NCBI RefSeq assembly: GCF_003671495.1
Contig: NZ_RCHN01000034.1
Span: 113,217-177,216 of the forward strand
Source of the DNA: Ketobacter sp.
Lineage (GTDB): Bacteria > Pseudomonadota > Gammaproteobacteria > Pseudomonadales > Ketobacteraceae
DNA length: 64,000 nt
Direction: 5' to 3'
Each line of letters starts with the position of its first letter. Within the stretch, counting starts at the first letter, position 1. This document shows positions 1 through 8,613 of this stretch, piece after piece. Under the pieces are notes generated by a model, which was not told the origin of the DNA, did no database searches, and worked only from the letters and a program-made list of their open reading frames with translations. A program made the position numbers and the translations under genes.

Positions 1-1264
1 CCAGCACATCCAGGGCCCGGATCTTATCCAGCGCATTATTCATTTTGCTTTCCACTACCTGACGCACGATCATGATCAACGGCACCGGGCTGCTTTCATC
101 CGCCTGGTCTTTCTGGATGATGGCTTCAATATTGATGTCCGAATCGCTCAGGGCAGCGGCGATCTTGGCCAGGACGCCCGGTTGATCCTTCACATGCATA
201 CGCAGGTAGAACCCGGTCACCACGTCTTCGATGGGCAGAATCGGGGTGTCGGACAGGGTATCCGCCTGGAACGCCAGGTGCGGCACCCGGTTGTTGGGGT
301 CGGTGGTCAGGGCCCGGGCCACGTCCACCACGTCCGCCACCACGGCCGAAGCCGTCGGTTCAGAGCCAGCACCAGGGCCGTAATACAGGGTCGGGCCCAC
401 TGCGTCACTCTGCACCATTACCGCGTTCATTACGCCGTTGACGTTGGCGATGAGGCGGCTTTCCGGAATCAAAGTGGGATGCACCCGCAGTTCCACCCCA
501 TTTTCCGTCTGGCGGGTTACACCCAGATGTTTGATGCGATATCCCAGCTCTTCCGCGTAGGACACGTCTTCCCGGGTGATCCGGGTGATGCCTTCGGTGT
601 AGATTTTGGGGAATTGCAGGGGAATACCAAAGGCGATGGAAGCCAGTATCGTCAGTTTGTGGGCGGCGTCGATGCCTTCCACATCGAAGGTGGGGTCCGC
701 TTCGGCATAACCCAGCGCCTGGGCTTCTTTCAGCACGTCATCAAAATCGCGGCCTTTCTCGGCCATCTCGGTCAGGATGAAGTTACCGGTGCCATTGATG
801 ATGCCGGCCACCCAGTCGATGCGGTTCGCAGACAGGCCTTCACGAATGGCTTTGATAATGGGAATACCACCGGCCACCGCGGCTTCGAACGCCACATTGA
901 CGCCCTTTTCCTGGGCCGCGGCAAAAATCTCGTTACCGTGCTCGGCGATCAATGCCTTGTTGGCCGTGACAATATGCTTGCCGTTCTCGATGGCTTTCAT
1001 CACCAGTTCAAACGCGACGGTAGTGCCACCGATCAACTCCACCAGGATGTCCACGCTGGGGTCGTTCACCACCGCGAAAATGTCGCGGGATACGGTGACG
1101 CCGCTGGTATCCGCATTGGGGTTGTCACGCCGGGCACCCACATGGGTCACCACGATGTCACGCCCCGCCCGGCGGGCAATATCTTCCGCGTTGCGATACA
1201 GCACGTTGAAGGTTCCACTTCCTACGGTGCCCAGACCGACGATACCCACGTTAACCGGTTTCAA
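1..1264 (-). CDS. hom: Homoserine dehydrogenase, C-terminus cut by window edge
   Basis: Reduces aspartate semialdehyde to homoserine with NAD(P)H, on the route to threonine and methionine. Reading the minus strand from a TTG at 1264, the protein begins with a Rossmann motif (VGIVGLGTVGSG, residues about 5-16). The family core follows (VTANKAL, then NGTGNFIL), and a C-terminal ACT domain is recognisable (FYLRMHVKDQPGVLAKIAA). About 421 codons are visible of an expected 430-435, so only the last few residues are missing. The TTG is chosen because a GAGGTAA ribosome site lies 6 bases upstream and the nearer upstream ATG runs straight into a stop. It sits 30 bases downstream of alaC on the same strand, probably cotranscribed; thrC would be expected just outside the window. 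The ACT domain implies allosteric control by threonine, which is inferred from the family. Confidence 0.95.
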   Translation of the reverse strand, partial: MKPVNVGIVGLGTVGSGTFNVLYRNAEDIARRAGRDIVVTHVGARRDNPNADTSGVTVSRDIFAVVNDPSVDILVELIGGTTVAFELVMKAIENGKHIVTANKALIAEHGNEIFAAAQEKGVNVAFEAAVAGGIPIIKAIREGLSANRIDWVAGIINGTGNFILTEMAEKGRDFDDVLKEAQALGYAEADPTFDVEGIDAAHKLTILASIAFGIPLQFPKIYTEGITRITREDVSYAEELGYRIKHLGVTRQTENGVELRVHPTLIPESRLIANVNGVMNAVMVQSDAVGPTLYYGPGAGSEPTASAVVADVVDVARALTTDPNNRVPHLAFQADTLSDTPILPIEDVVTGFYLRMHVKDQPGVLAKIAAALSDSDINIEAIIQKDQADESSPVPLIMIVRQVVESKMNNALDKIRALDVL

Positions 1265-1294
1265 CTGACTTACCTCTTCATTTATATTTATACG

Positions 1295-2470
1295 TTAAGC
1301 CGACTGCATCAGGCGCTTGATGCCCCGCACCGCCTGCCGGATACGCTGCTCATTCTCAATCAGTGCAAAGCGCACATGATCGTCCCCGTATTCTCCGAAA
1401 CCCAGCCCCGGCGAAACCGCGACTTTGGCTTCCTGCAACAACAGCTTACTGAATTCCAGCGAGCCCAGAGCCCGGAACTTCTCGGGAATCTGCGCCCACA
1501 CAAACATGGTGGCTTTGGGATACGCTACCGGCCAGCCGATGGCATTCAGCCCTTCGCAGAGCACGTCCCGCCGGCGCTGGTACATGTCCCGGATCTCCGC
1601 CACACACTGCTGATCCCCTTCCAGGGCGCTGATGGCGGCCACCTGAATCGGGGTGAAGGTGCCGTAATCCATATAGGACTTGATGCGGGCCAGCGCCCCG
1701 ATCAGGGTGGGGTTGCCAACACAGAAGCCCACGCGCCAGCCGGGCATATTATAACTTTTCGACAAACTAAAAAACTCAACGGCAATGTCTTTGGCGCCGG
1801 GCACCTGCATCACCGAAGGCGCCTGATAGCCGTCAAAGACGATGTCCGCATAGGCCAGGTCGTGCACCAGCCAGATATGGTTCTCCCGGCAGATCTCCAC
1901 TGCCCGCTCAAAGAACGCCAGATCAACACATTGAGCCGTGGGGTTCCCCGGGAAATTCAGCACCAGCATTTTCGGCTTGGGCCAGCTTTCACGGATCGCC
2001 TTTTCCAGCTCTTCAAAAAAATCCACATCCGGCCGCATGGAAACATGGCGTATATCCGCGCCGGCAATGACGAACCCGTAAGGGTGGATCGGATACGACG
2101 GATTGGGCACCAGAACCGTATCCCCTGTGCTCATGGTGGCCAGGGCCAGGTGCGCCAGCCCTTCTTTGGAGCCGATGGTGACAATGGCCTCTTCCACCGG
2201 GTCCAGCGCCACATCGTAGCGGCGCTGATACCAGTCACAGATCGCCTTGCGCAGACGCGGAATGCCCTTGGACTGGGAGTAACGGTGGGTATCCCCCCGC
2301 TGCACCGTCTCCACCAGCTTATTGACGATGTGCTGGGGGGTGGGTTGATCCGGATTGCCCATGCCGAAATCGATGATGTCTTCCCCGCGGGCGCGCGCCT
2401 GCTTCTTCAACTCGCCGACGATGTTGAACACATAGGGCGGCAGCCGCTTGATTCGGGAAAATTCGGTCAC
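1295..2470 (-). CDS. alaC: Alanine-forming aminotransferase, AlaC type
   Basis: Class I PLP aminotransferase, fold type I, expected to make alanine from pyruvate and glutamate. Visible motifs are NFPGNPTAQ (172-180), HDLAYADI with the PLP-pairing aspartate near 204-209, and [15 protein letters not shown] with the Schiff-base lysine at about K238. The length of 391 residues is normal. The start is GTG with AAGGTG just upstream. The reading is close to the AlaC/YfdZ branch, but 2-oxo acid specificity within this superfamily is hard to call from sequence. It lies between dsbC and hom on the same strand and probably shares a transcript with hom. In Pseudomonas, as I recall, hom follows dsbC directly, so alaC would be an addition to the standard order. 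Confidence 0.85.
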   Translation of the reverse strand: MTEFSRIKRLPPYVFNIVGELKKQARARGEDIIDFGMGNPDQPTPQHIVNKLVETVQRGDTHRYSQSKGIPRLRKAICDWYQRRYDVALDPVEEAIVTIGSKEGLAHLALATMSTGDTVLVPNPSYPIHPYGFVIAGADIRHVSMRPDVDFFEELEKAIRESWPKPKMLVLNFPGNPTAQCVDLAFFERAVEICRENHIWLVHDLAYADIVFDGYQAPSVMQVPGAKDIAVEFFSLSKSYNMPGWRVGFCVGNPTLIGALARIKSYMDYGTFTPIQVAAISALEGDQQCVAEIRDMYQRRRDVLCEGLNAIGWPVAYPKATMFVWAQIPEKFRALGSLEFSKLLLQEAKVAVSPGLGFGEYGDDHVRFALIENEQRIRQAVRGIKRLMQSA

Positions 2471-2579
2471 AGAACACCTTCGATGGAGTGTAAATGGTTA
2501 CTAACTTGGAGCTGGGAAGCAAAGAGTGTGAACAATACTGATGTGGCAGGGAATCGTCAATGGAGGCAGGGAGGGTTTT

Positions 2580-2606
2580 GGGTGAGCGGCAGCGCCCCGC
2601 TCACCC
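2580..2606. repeat. Perfect 9-bp inverted repeat between dsbC and alaC
   Basis: GGGTGAGCG at 2580-2588 pairs perfectly with CGCTCACCC at 2598-2606 around a 9-base loop. It lies in the 165-base gap after dsbC. On the minus strand it is followed by AAAA rather than T residues, so it is not a standard intrinsic terminator. It could stabilise the dsbC mRNA end or be a protein-binding dyad. Confidence 0.4.
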
Positions 2607-2635
2607 GGGAAGGGGCAACGCAGGCCCCCGGGTGT

Positions 2636-3370
2636 TTACTGGATTCCCAGCTGCTGGGCCAACTGCCCTGCTTTCATGTAACCACCCAGTTGGCGCCCAT
2701 CCATAGAGTACACGGCAGGAGTGCCTCGCACCCCGATCTGCTGACCGAGGTTGATCTGGTCCTGGATGGTATTCTGCTCACAAACCTTGCCCGCGGGCGC
2801 CGCGACAGACTCATTGGATTTGGCTTTGGTCATGGCATCGGTGCGGTCGTTGGCGCACCAGACGTTCACCATGGTCTGCCCGGCCGGCGACTGCAGGCCA
2901 TAGCGGGGCCAGGCTACGTATTTCACCGTGATCCCCAGCTGGTTCATCTGGGCCACTTCGGTGTGGAACTTGCGGCAGTAACCACAACTGGTGTCGGTGA
3001 ATACCAGCACCTCGCTTTTTTCGTCTTTCGCCGGATACACCACCAGATCGGCATCCTGCAGGCTGTTCAGGGCATCCACCCGTTGGTGACTGCGGTAATT
3101 TTCGCTCAGATTGACCGTCGCATTGCCACCGATATCCAGCAGATCCCCGGTGAAGATGTATTTGCTGTCCCCTGACACATAGAGCAACTCGCCGCTGCTG
3201 GTCTCCACCTGGTAGATCCCGTTCACCGCGGTTTTCTCGATCTTGCTGATCTGCACTTGGGGAAAGCGTATGGAAAAGGTGCCTTTGATCACTTCCTGAT
3301 CGGTTGCAGCCCACAGGGTCGCCGGCAGTGACAACGCCACGGTGACGACCATCATCATTACTTTAAACAT
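2636..3370 (-). CDS. dsbC: Periplasmic disulfide isomerase DsbC
   Basis: Rearranges incorrect disulfides in periplasmic proteins; normally a V-shaped dimer kept reduced by DsbD. The 244-residue product has a signal peptide (about residues 1-21, ending LWA-ATDQ), an N-terminal dimerisation domain, and a thioredoxin fold whose active site reads FTDTSCGYCRKFH with CGYC at 129-132. A cis-proline loop (GVRGTPAVY) lies near residue 215, and two further cysteines (VWCAND and KVCEQN) match the structural disulfide of the family. It starts at an ATG following xerD on the same strand, the usual order in pseudomonads. No unusual residue was seen. Confidence 0.95.
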   Translation of the reverse strand: MFKVMMMVVTVALSLPATLWAATDQEVIKGTFSIRFPQVQISKIEKTAVNGIYQVETSSGELLYVSGDSKYIFTGDLLDIGGNATVNLSENYRSHQRVDALNSLQDADLVVYPAKDEKSEVLVFTDTSCGYCRKFHTEVAQMNQLGITVKYVAWPRYGLQSPAGQTMVNVWCANDRTDAMTKAKSNESVAAPAGKVCEQNTIQDQINLGQQIGVRGTPAVYSMDGRQLGGYMKAGQLAQQLGIQ

Positions 3371-3478
3371 TCACATCTCTCTGTACTGGGTTTCGTCGCG
3401 CTGGGTTTCAGCTTCATTAGACCCAAGATAGACCACAAGTTCCAGCCAGGGGTAATGAAAATACCCCACCGGACAGGG

Positions 3479-4381
3479 TCACCCCCTGGGGTGGTGCTCC
3501 CGATGCAGCTCCTGCAACCGATGCCGGGCCACATGGGTGTAGATCTGGGTGGTGGACAGATCGCTGTGTCCAAGCAGTAACTGCACCACCCGCAGATCCG
3601 CCCCATGATTCAGCAAATGGGTGGCAAAAGCATGACGCAGCGTGTGTGGAGACACCGCCGCCTGCACGCCCGCCAGCGTGACATAATGCTTGATCCGATG
3701 CCAAAACGTTTGCCGCGTCATCTGGTCACCGCGGTTGCTGGGGAAAAGGACGTCGCTTTCGGGGTTGCGCAGCAGCTCCGGCCGGGCTTCCTTTGCGTAT
3801 TGCAGCAACCAGCGGATCGCCTCCTCCCCCATGGGCACCAGGCGTTCCTTGCTGCCTTTGCCCATCAGGCGAATCACCCCTTGGCGCAGGTTGAGATCGT
3901 AGGTGGTCAGCGACACCAGCTCGCTAACCCGCAGTCCACAGGCGTATAGCAACTCCAGCATGGCCTTGTCCCGCAAGCCGATGGGCTGTTCCAGATCCGG
4001 CGCCGCCAACAGGGCTTCCACGTCCGCTTCACTCAGGGTTTTGGGGAGGGGTTTGCCCAATTTGGGCATTTCAACCCGCAGGGTGGGGTCCACCGCTACC
4101 AGGGATTCCCGCAGGCAATACTGATACAGTCCCCGCACCGCAGACAGGAAGCGGGCAGTAGAGCGGGCATTGAACTGCTGCTCATAGCGATGGGCCAGAT
4201 AGCGGTTCAGATCCCCGTGGGACGCCTTGAGTATGTTGATTTCCCCTTGCGCGTCCAACCATTTGGCGTAGGCCATGAGGTCCTGCCGATAGGAATTGAG
4301 GGTGTTGTCACTGAGTCCCCGTTCCAGCCAACAGGCGTCCAGGTACTGATTCACCAGGCTGGTGGAATCGGTCAGGCCCAT
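3479..4381 (-). CDS. xerD: Tyrosine recombinase XerD
   Basis: Acts with XerC at the chromosome dif site to resolve dimers before cell division. The catalytic set is complete: R in ACGLRVSEL, K in GKGSKERLVP, HTLRHAFATH (His and Arg), LLGHSDLS (His) and the nucleophile in TTQIYTHV. Counted from the ATG at 4381 these fall near residues 151, 178, 246/249, 272 and 281, within a few residues of E. coli XerD. The frame also opens upstream at a TTG at 4393. The ATG is preferred because it gives the usual N-terminal length before the LDACWLERGL helix. The ribosome site is weak for both. This is the housekeeping recombinase, followed by dsbC as expected, and not an integrase of a mobile element. Confidence 0.93.
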   Translation of the reverse strand: MGLTDSTSLVNQYLDACWLERGLSDNTLNSYRQDLMAYAKWLDAQGEINILKASHGDLNRYLAHRYEQQFNARSTARFLSAVRGLYQYCLRESLVAVDPTLRVEMPKLGKPLPKTLSEADVEALLAAPDLEQPIGLRDKAMLELLYACGLRVSELVSLTTYDLNLRQGVIRLMGKGSKERLVPMGEEAIRWLLQYAKEARPELLRNPESDVLFPSNRGDQMTRQTFWHRIKHYVTLAGVQAAVSPHTLRHAFATHLLNHGADLRVVQLLLGHSDLSTTQIYTHVARHRLQELHREHHPRG

Positions 4382-4454
4382 AAATGCAGTCAACCTTGAT
4401 CAAAAGTATGATCAAAAGCATATCAAATACCGGGCTTCATAACAGAGGGTACTA

Positions 4455-4483
4455 AGAAAAAACGGGGCCCAGGAACTGGGCCC
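4455..4483 (-). terminator. Intrinsic terminator of the 37-residue peptide gene
   Basis: On the minus strand an 8-bp GC-rich stem (GGGCCCAG paired with CTGGGCCC, loop of 3) is followed directly by a CGTTTTTT tract. It lies just after the stop codon of the small gene and ahead of xerD, so it should separate the two transcripts. Confidence 0.85.
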
Positions 4484-4490
4484 ACAAGGG

Positions 4491-4604
4491 CTAATCCGCC
4501 TCGCAAACCGCGGATAAAAAAGGAGAAATCAGGAGATTGAATGCGCCACGAACAAGAATTACGACCAGTGCGGAAACCAGAATCACGAGTGTTACAGCTT
4601 TCAT
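4491..4604 (-). CDS. 37-residue hydrophobic small protein, unrecognised
   Basis: I do not recognise this protein. The minus-strand frame begins MKAVTLVILVSALVVILV and continues for 37 residues to a TAG stop. Residues 4-18 form one strong transmembrane segment. An arginine-glycine follows, then a second moderately hydrophobic stretch (AFNLLISPFL), and an acidic tail with one cysteine (VCEAD). A GGTGG element lies upstream of the ATG. A promoter (TTGTAG, 16 bases, TATTAT) about 40-65 bases upstream and a strong intrinsic terminator 10 bases downstream enclose it, giving a self-contained unit of roughly 180 bases. The size suggests a single-pass membrane microprotein or a toxin-like peptide. A non-coding RNA carrying a chance frame is the alternative. 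Confidence 0.6.
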   Translation of the reverse strand: MKAVTLVILVSALVVILVRGAFNLLISPFLSAVCEAD

Positions 4605-4642
4605 AGAGGACCACCTACTGCGTTTCTTATTGTTGTAACTCC

Positions 4643-4670
4643 ATAATACGCCCGCTTGATATAACTACAA
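4643..4670 (-). promoter_or_regulatory. Sigma-70-like promoter of the small hydrophobic gene
   Basis: On the minus strand, TTGTAG (4670-4665) and TATTAT (4648-4643) are separated by 16 bases. Transcription would start near 4636 and leave a leader of about 30 bases before the ATG at 4604. Confidence 0.6.
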
Positions 4671-4794
4671 TGCCGCGACACAGCATTACAGCGCAACCAC
4701 ACAGTCGGGCAACAATTTATAGGATCAAGTTACATTTCCTCCCCCTGAACTACACTTTCAATAAGATAGATTCAAGGAACCGAACCAGGAAACC

Positions 4795-6675
4795 ATGCCC
4801 CTTCTAGTTGTGCTGCTTTTTATGTTGTCTGACCCGGCACTGGCCAACGTGGATGTTGGCGGGACAGCCTTCGGTTCGGCGGCGGTCACCAGCTCCATTC
4901 GCTTTCTGGAGGATGCCCCGGGTCAGCTCCGGTTGCAGGACATCCTCACCATTCCGGACAACGACTGGAAGCGCAATAACGGGCAGCACTTCTCCCAGGG
5001 TTACAGCCGCTCCGCCTGGTGGCTAAAGGTTCCCCTGTCGAACTCAGCCCCGGCTACGTTCACCCGGTATCTGGAGATTGCCTACCCCAACCTGGATCAA
5101 GTTCAGGTATTTGTAGTGGCCGGCGAACACACCACGACATTCAACCTGGGGGACAAACTGCCCTTTCACCAGCGTCCCATCAAATCCAACCATTTTGTGA
5201 TTCCACTCCGCTTTCCGCCCGACAGCCGGCAGGATGTGTATCTACGCATTCGCAGCGACAGCGCGGTGCAGGTTCCGCTGACACTGTGGGAGAAGCAGCA
5301 CTACTATGACTGGACGCGGGTGGAGAGCCTGTTGCAGGGCTTTTATTTCGGTGTGATGGCGGTGATGACCCTGTACAACCTGTTCGTCTTTCTGGCGGTA
5401 CGGGAACGCAACTTCATCCTGTACGTGTGCTTCGTCTCCTCACTGCCGTTGTTCATTGCCGGATTGAAAGGCTTCAGTTTCGAGTATTTCTGGCCCAACC
5501 ATCCGCAACTGAACGATCACGCCATCGTGGTGCCACTGTGCCTGGCGCTGTTTTTCGGCGCCGTGTTCACGGAGAGCTTTCTTAAGGTCAGACAACTGGG
5601 TCAGTGGGCCGTGACCCTGTTTCGTATCCAGCAGATCAGCATCCTGGTCATGTTGCTGGTGTCGCTGGTGGTGAGTTACCCAAGCGTCATCCGGTTGCTC
5701 ATTCCCATGGCAATTCTGTCCTGCTGCCTGGGCCTGGTGTTCGGCCTGCTGATGTGGAATCGGGGCGGCCTGGCTGCCCGCTACTACACCGTGGGCTGGT
5801 GTGCCTTCCTCAGCGGTGGCCTGGTGCTGGGCCTCAACAAACTGGGCCTGGTCCCCACCAATGTCTTCACCGAAAACACCTTACAGGTGGGATCCGGGGT
5901 GGAGGTTATCCTGCTGTCATTCGCGCTGGCGGCAAGCATCAATGAGGAGCGACGCCTGCGCTCCGAAGCACAGAGTGAAGCGTTACGCGGGGAACGGGAA
6001 ACCCGGATGGCGCGGGAGCAGGCCCTGCAGATTCAACGGCAGGCCACGGAAGAACTGGAATTCAAAGTGCAGGAACGCACCACAGAGCTGGAACATCTTA
6101 ACCGGCAGCTGTCTGAGTTGAGCGACACCGATCAATTGACCGGTTTGAAAAACCGACGTTACCTTGACCGCGTCCTGCTGGAGGAACTCACCCGCTGCAG
6201 GCGCTATGGGCGAGGCTTGTCCGTCATCCTGCTGGATATCGATCACTTCAAGCAGTTTAACGATCAATACGGGCACATGGTGGGAGACGATTGCCTGAAA
6301 GCAGTGGCGAGTGTATTGGCGGAGAGTGTGCGGGAGGGCGTGGATTGGGTCGCCCGTTACGGCGGTGAGGAGTTTTGCATCCTGCTGCCGGAAACATCCC
6401 TGACTTGCGCACAGGCGGTGGCAGAGCGACTGCGGCAGGGGGTCTACAACATGCCATTCAAGGTGCGGGACACGCAGGTCACTGTTTCGATCAGCCTGGG
6501 TGTCACCGAGGTGCACCCGGACCAGGAGCCCACACCGGAACAACTGATCGCGCAGGCCGATTCCGCGCTGTATCAGGCCAAACAAAACGGACGCAATTGC
6601 ACCGTGCTGGCGGACAACAGAACATCCGCTGCCAAACCGACAACAGGCTGCCACCACGGCAGAAGGCTGGGATAG
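4795..6675 (+). CDS. 7TM-DISM receptor diguanylate cyclase (first of tandem pair)
   Basis: Predicted inner-membrane receptor that makes c-di-GMP from two GTP. In order: a signal peptide (1-18), a periplasmic 7TMR-DISMED2-type beta domain (about 20-165), a seven-helix 7TM-DISM block (about 175-385), a coiled coil (about 390-440) and a GGDEF domain. The active site reads RYGGEEF with GGEEF at about 523-527, and the metal and substrate motifs DIDHFKQFND and TDQLTGLKNRR are intact, so it should be active. The product-inhibition site is altered: an arginine sits four, not three, residues before the aspartate that precedes WVARYGGEEF. AGGAA lies upstream of the ATG. The next gene is a close paralogue starting 6 bases after this stop. 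The ligand is unknown; the DISMED2 fold suggests a carbohydrate or similar small molecule. Confidence 0.92.
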   Translation: MPLLVVLLFMLSDPALANVDVGGTAFGSAAVTSSIRFLEDAPGQLRLQDILTIPDNDWKRNNGQHFSQGYSRSAWWLKVPLSNSAPATFTRYLEIAYPNLDQVQVFVVAGEHTTTFNLGDKLPFHQRPIKSNHFVIPLRFPPDSRQDVYLRIRSDSAVQVPLTLWEKQHYYDWTRVESLLQGFYFGVMAVMTLYNLFVFLAVRERNFILYVCFVSSLPLFIAGLKGFSFEYFWPNHPQLNDHAIVVPLCLALFFGAVFTESFLKVRQLGQWAVTLFRIQQISILVMLLVSLVVSYPSVIRLLIPMAILSCCLGLVFGLLMWNRGGLAARYYTVGWCAFLSGGLVLGLNKLGLVPTNVFTENTLQVGSGVEVILLSFALAASINEERRLRSEAQSEALRGERETRMAREQALQIQRQATEELEFKVQERTTELEHLNRQLSELSDTDQLTGLKNRRYLDRVLLEELTRCRRYGRGLSVILLDIDHFKQFNDQYGHMVGDDCLKAVASVLAESVREGVDWVARYGGEEFCILLPETSLTCAQAVAERLRQGVYNMPFKVRDTQVTVSISLGVTEVHPDQEPTPEQLIAQADSALYQAKQNGRNCTVLADNRTSAAKPTTGCHHGRRLG

Positions 6676-6681
6676 GGAATA

Positions 6682-8613
6682 ATGAACAGATCAGGGCGGA
6701 TCGCCAACCAAACCGGTGCCGGACTATGGTGTACGGTATTGCTATTGCTGATGTGGATCCTGCCGGGCACCACACCGGCGGCCGAAGCGTTCCAACTGCA
6801 AGCCACCGTTCAGCAACAGCCGTTGGCGGGTTATCTGTATTATGTCCAGGATACGGCAAGCGCCCTCACCATTGAGGATGTAAAAAACCTGCCGGCAGAA
6901 GCCTGGCAGCATAACACCCGGCAGGCGTTCAACCACGGTTACAATGACGCCACCTGGTGGCTGCGAGTCACCATCAGCAACCGGGACAACGAGCGCATAA
7001 ACCGTCTGCTGGAAATCAGTTACCCGGTACTGGACTATCTGACGGTGTTCATCATCGACCAACAACAGCAGCAGGTGCTGCATCTGGGCGACAAGCTACC
7101 GTTCGACCAGCGCCCCATCAATCACCGCAATTTTGTAATCCCCCTGCAATGGCAGGCACAGGAAACCCTGACCCTGTACCTGAGTGTGCGCAGCTCCAGC
7201 TCTATTCAGGTGCCACTGACCCTGTGGGAAGAGCACGCGTTCTTCAACTATGACCGCACCCAAACCCTGATCCACGGTGTCTATTACGGCATCATGTTTG
7301 TGATGGTCATGTACAACCTGTTCGTGTATCTGGCAGTGGGCGAACGCAACTACCTGTATTACGTTTTATTCGTCTGCAGCATGCCTTTGTTTCTGGCCAG
7401 CCTCAGTGGTTTTGCCTTTCAGTACCTGTGGCCCAACTATACCCAATGGAACGATCAGGCCATCCTGGTGACCTTGTCGGCGGCGGTGGCCTTCGGCTCC
7501 CTGTTCACCCATAACTTCCTGCGTCTGTATGAACTGCGTGGGCCCATCCGCTACCTGGGATACGTGTGTGCCGGGGGTGCCTGCGTCATCATCATCATGG
7601 CACTGCTGCTGCCCTACAACATTGTGATTCGCACCCTGATCCCCTTTGCCGGCGTGGTCTGTTGTTATGTGTTTTCCAGCGGGGTGTTTCGTTGGTACAG
7701 CGGTGGCCTGTCAGCGAAGTATTACACCATTGCCTGGAGCTCTCTGCTGGGCGGCGGCATCCTCCTGGCCCTCAGCAAATACAATTTTCTACCCAAGAAC
7801 CTGTTGACGGATTACGCCACCCAGATTGGCTCCGCCCTGGAAGTCACCCTGTTATCCTTCGCGCTGGCTGAACGCATCAACCAGGAAAGGCGCATGCGCT
7901 TTGAAGCCCAGCAGGATGCGCTGAACACCGAACGGGAACTGCGTCACGCCCGGGAACAGGCACTGGAAATCCAGAAACAGGCCACCGACTCGCTGGAACA
8001 ACGGGTGCAGGAACGCACCCGGGAACTGGAGCAACTGAACCGCAAGCTGGAAGAGTTAAGCGATACCGACCAGCTCACCGGGCTCAAAAACCGGCGCTTT
8101 CTGGATCGGGTACTGGAAGAGGAATACGCGCGCTGCTGTCGCTACCAGCACTCCATCGCCGTCCTGCTGATGGACATCGACCACTTCAAGCAATTTAACG
8201 ACACCTATGGCCACCTGATCGGCGACGAATGCCTGCGGGAAGTGGCCCAGGCCATCCGCCGCGGTCTGCGCTGGCCCAGTGACCGCCCCACCCGTTACGG
8301 CGGTGAGGAATTTTGCGTGTTGTTACCGGAGACCGACGAGGAAGGTGCCCTCACCGTGGCGGAAAGAATTCGCGAATGTGTGGCAACCATGGAATTCACA
8401 GTGAAAGACGCGCCGGTACCGGTGACGGTCAGCATCGGGGTGATGGTCACCGTTCCCACAACAGACGACCATTTTACCAGCATGCTGTCACGGGCGGATG
8501 AGGCGCTCTATCAATCCAAAGCCGACGGCCGCAATCGGGTCACACTGTATCAGCGCGGAGGGGACAATCCCCCTACGACTCTGGCTTCCAGTGCTCCGCC
8601 CCAACATAAATAA
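6682..8613 (+). CDS. 7TM-DISM receptor diguanylate cyclase (second of tandem pair)
   Basis: It has the same architecture as its neighbour: signal peptide (to about residue 34, ending TPAAEAF), DISMED2-like periplasmic domain, seven transmembrane helices, coiled coil and GGDEF. GGEEF is at about 540-544, preceded by MDIDHFKQFND and DTDQLTGLKNRR, so cyclase activity is expected. As in the first gene the usual RxxD inhibition site is absent: the arginine is at -4 from the aspartate (RWPSD). Strong similarity along the whole length and a 6-base gap point to tandem duplication with cotranscription. The periplasmic halves have diverged more than the GGDEF domains, which would allow two ligands to feed one output. 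The last 41 bases overlap the 3' end of the convergent desT gene. Confidence 0.92.
   Translation: MNRSGRIANQTGAGLWCTVLLLLMWILPGTTPAAEAFQLQATVQQQPLAGYLYYVQDTASALTIEDVKNLPAEAWQHNTRQAFNHGYNDATWWLRVTISNRDNERINRLLEISYPVLDYLTVFIIDQQQQQVLHLGDKLPFDQRPINHRNFVIPLQWQAQETLTLYLSVRSSSSIQVPLTLWEEHAFFNYDRTQTLIHGVYYGIMFVMVMYNLFVYLAVGERNYLYYVLFVCSMPLFLASLSGFAFQYLWPNYTQWNDQAILVTLSAAVAFGSLFTHNFLRLYELRGPIRYLGYVCAGGACVIIIMALLLPYNIVIRTLIPFAGVVCCYVFSSGVFRWYSGGLSAKYYTIAWSSLLGGGILLALSKYNFLPKNLLTDYATQIGSALEVTLLSFALAERINQERRMRFEAQQDALNTERELRHAREQALEIQKQATDSLEQRVQERTRELEQLNRKLEELSDTDQLTGLKNRRFLDRVLEEEYARCCRYQHSIAVLLMDIDHFKQFNDTYGHLIGDECLREVAQAIRRGLRWPSDRPTRYGGEEFCVLLPETDEEGALTVAERIRECVATMEFTVKDAPVPVTVSIGVMVTVPTTDDHFTSMLSRADEALYQSKADGRNRVTLYQRGGDNPPTTLASSAPPQHK

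Noticed and set aside
2580..2606. Inverted repeat as dsbC terminator
   Set aside because: No T tract on the minus strand side, so listed only as an inverted repeat.
182..3175. Plus-strand open frame of 997 codons
   Set aside because: It is antisense to hom, alaC and dsbC, all of which have clear families; the protein has no recognisable domain and reflects high-GC codon bias.
3479..4381. Tyrosine recombinase as sign of a mobile element
   Set aside because: Motifs, length and the dsbC neighbour identify chromosomal XerD; no att sites or cargo.
4423..4614. 63-codon minus-strand frame over the small peptide gene
   Set aside because: It reads through the terminator hairpin in another frame; the 37-codon frame fits promoter, ribosome site and terminator better.
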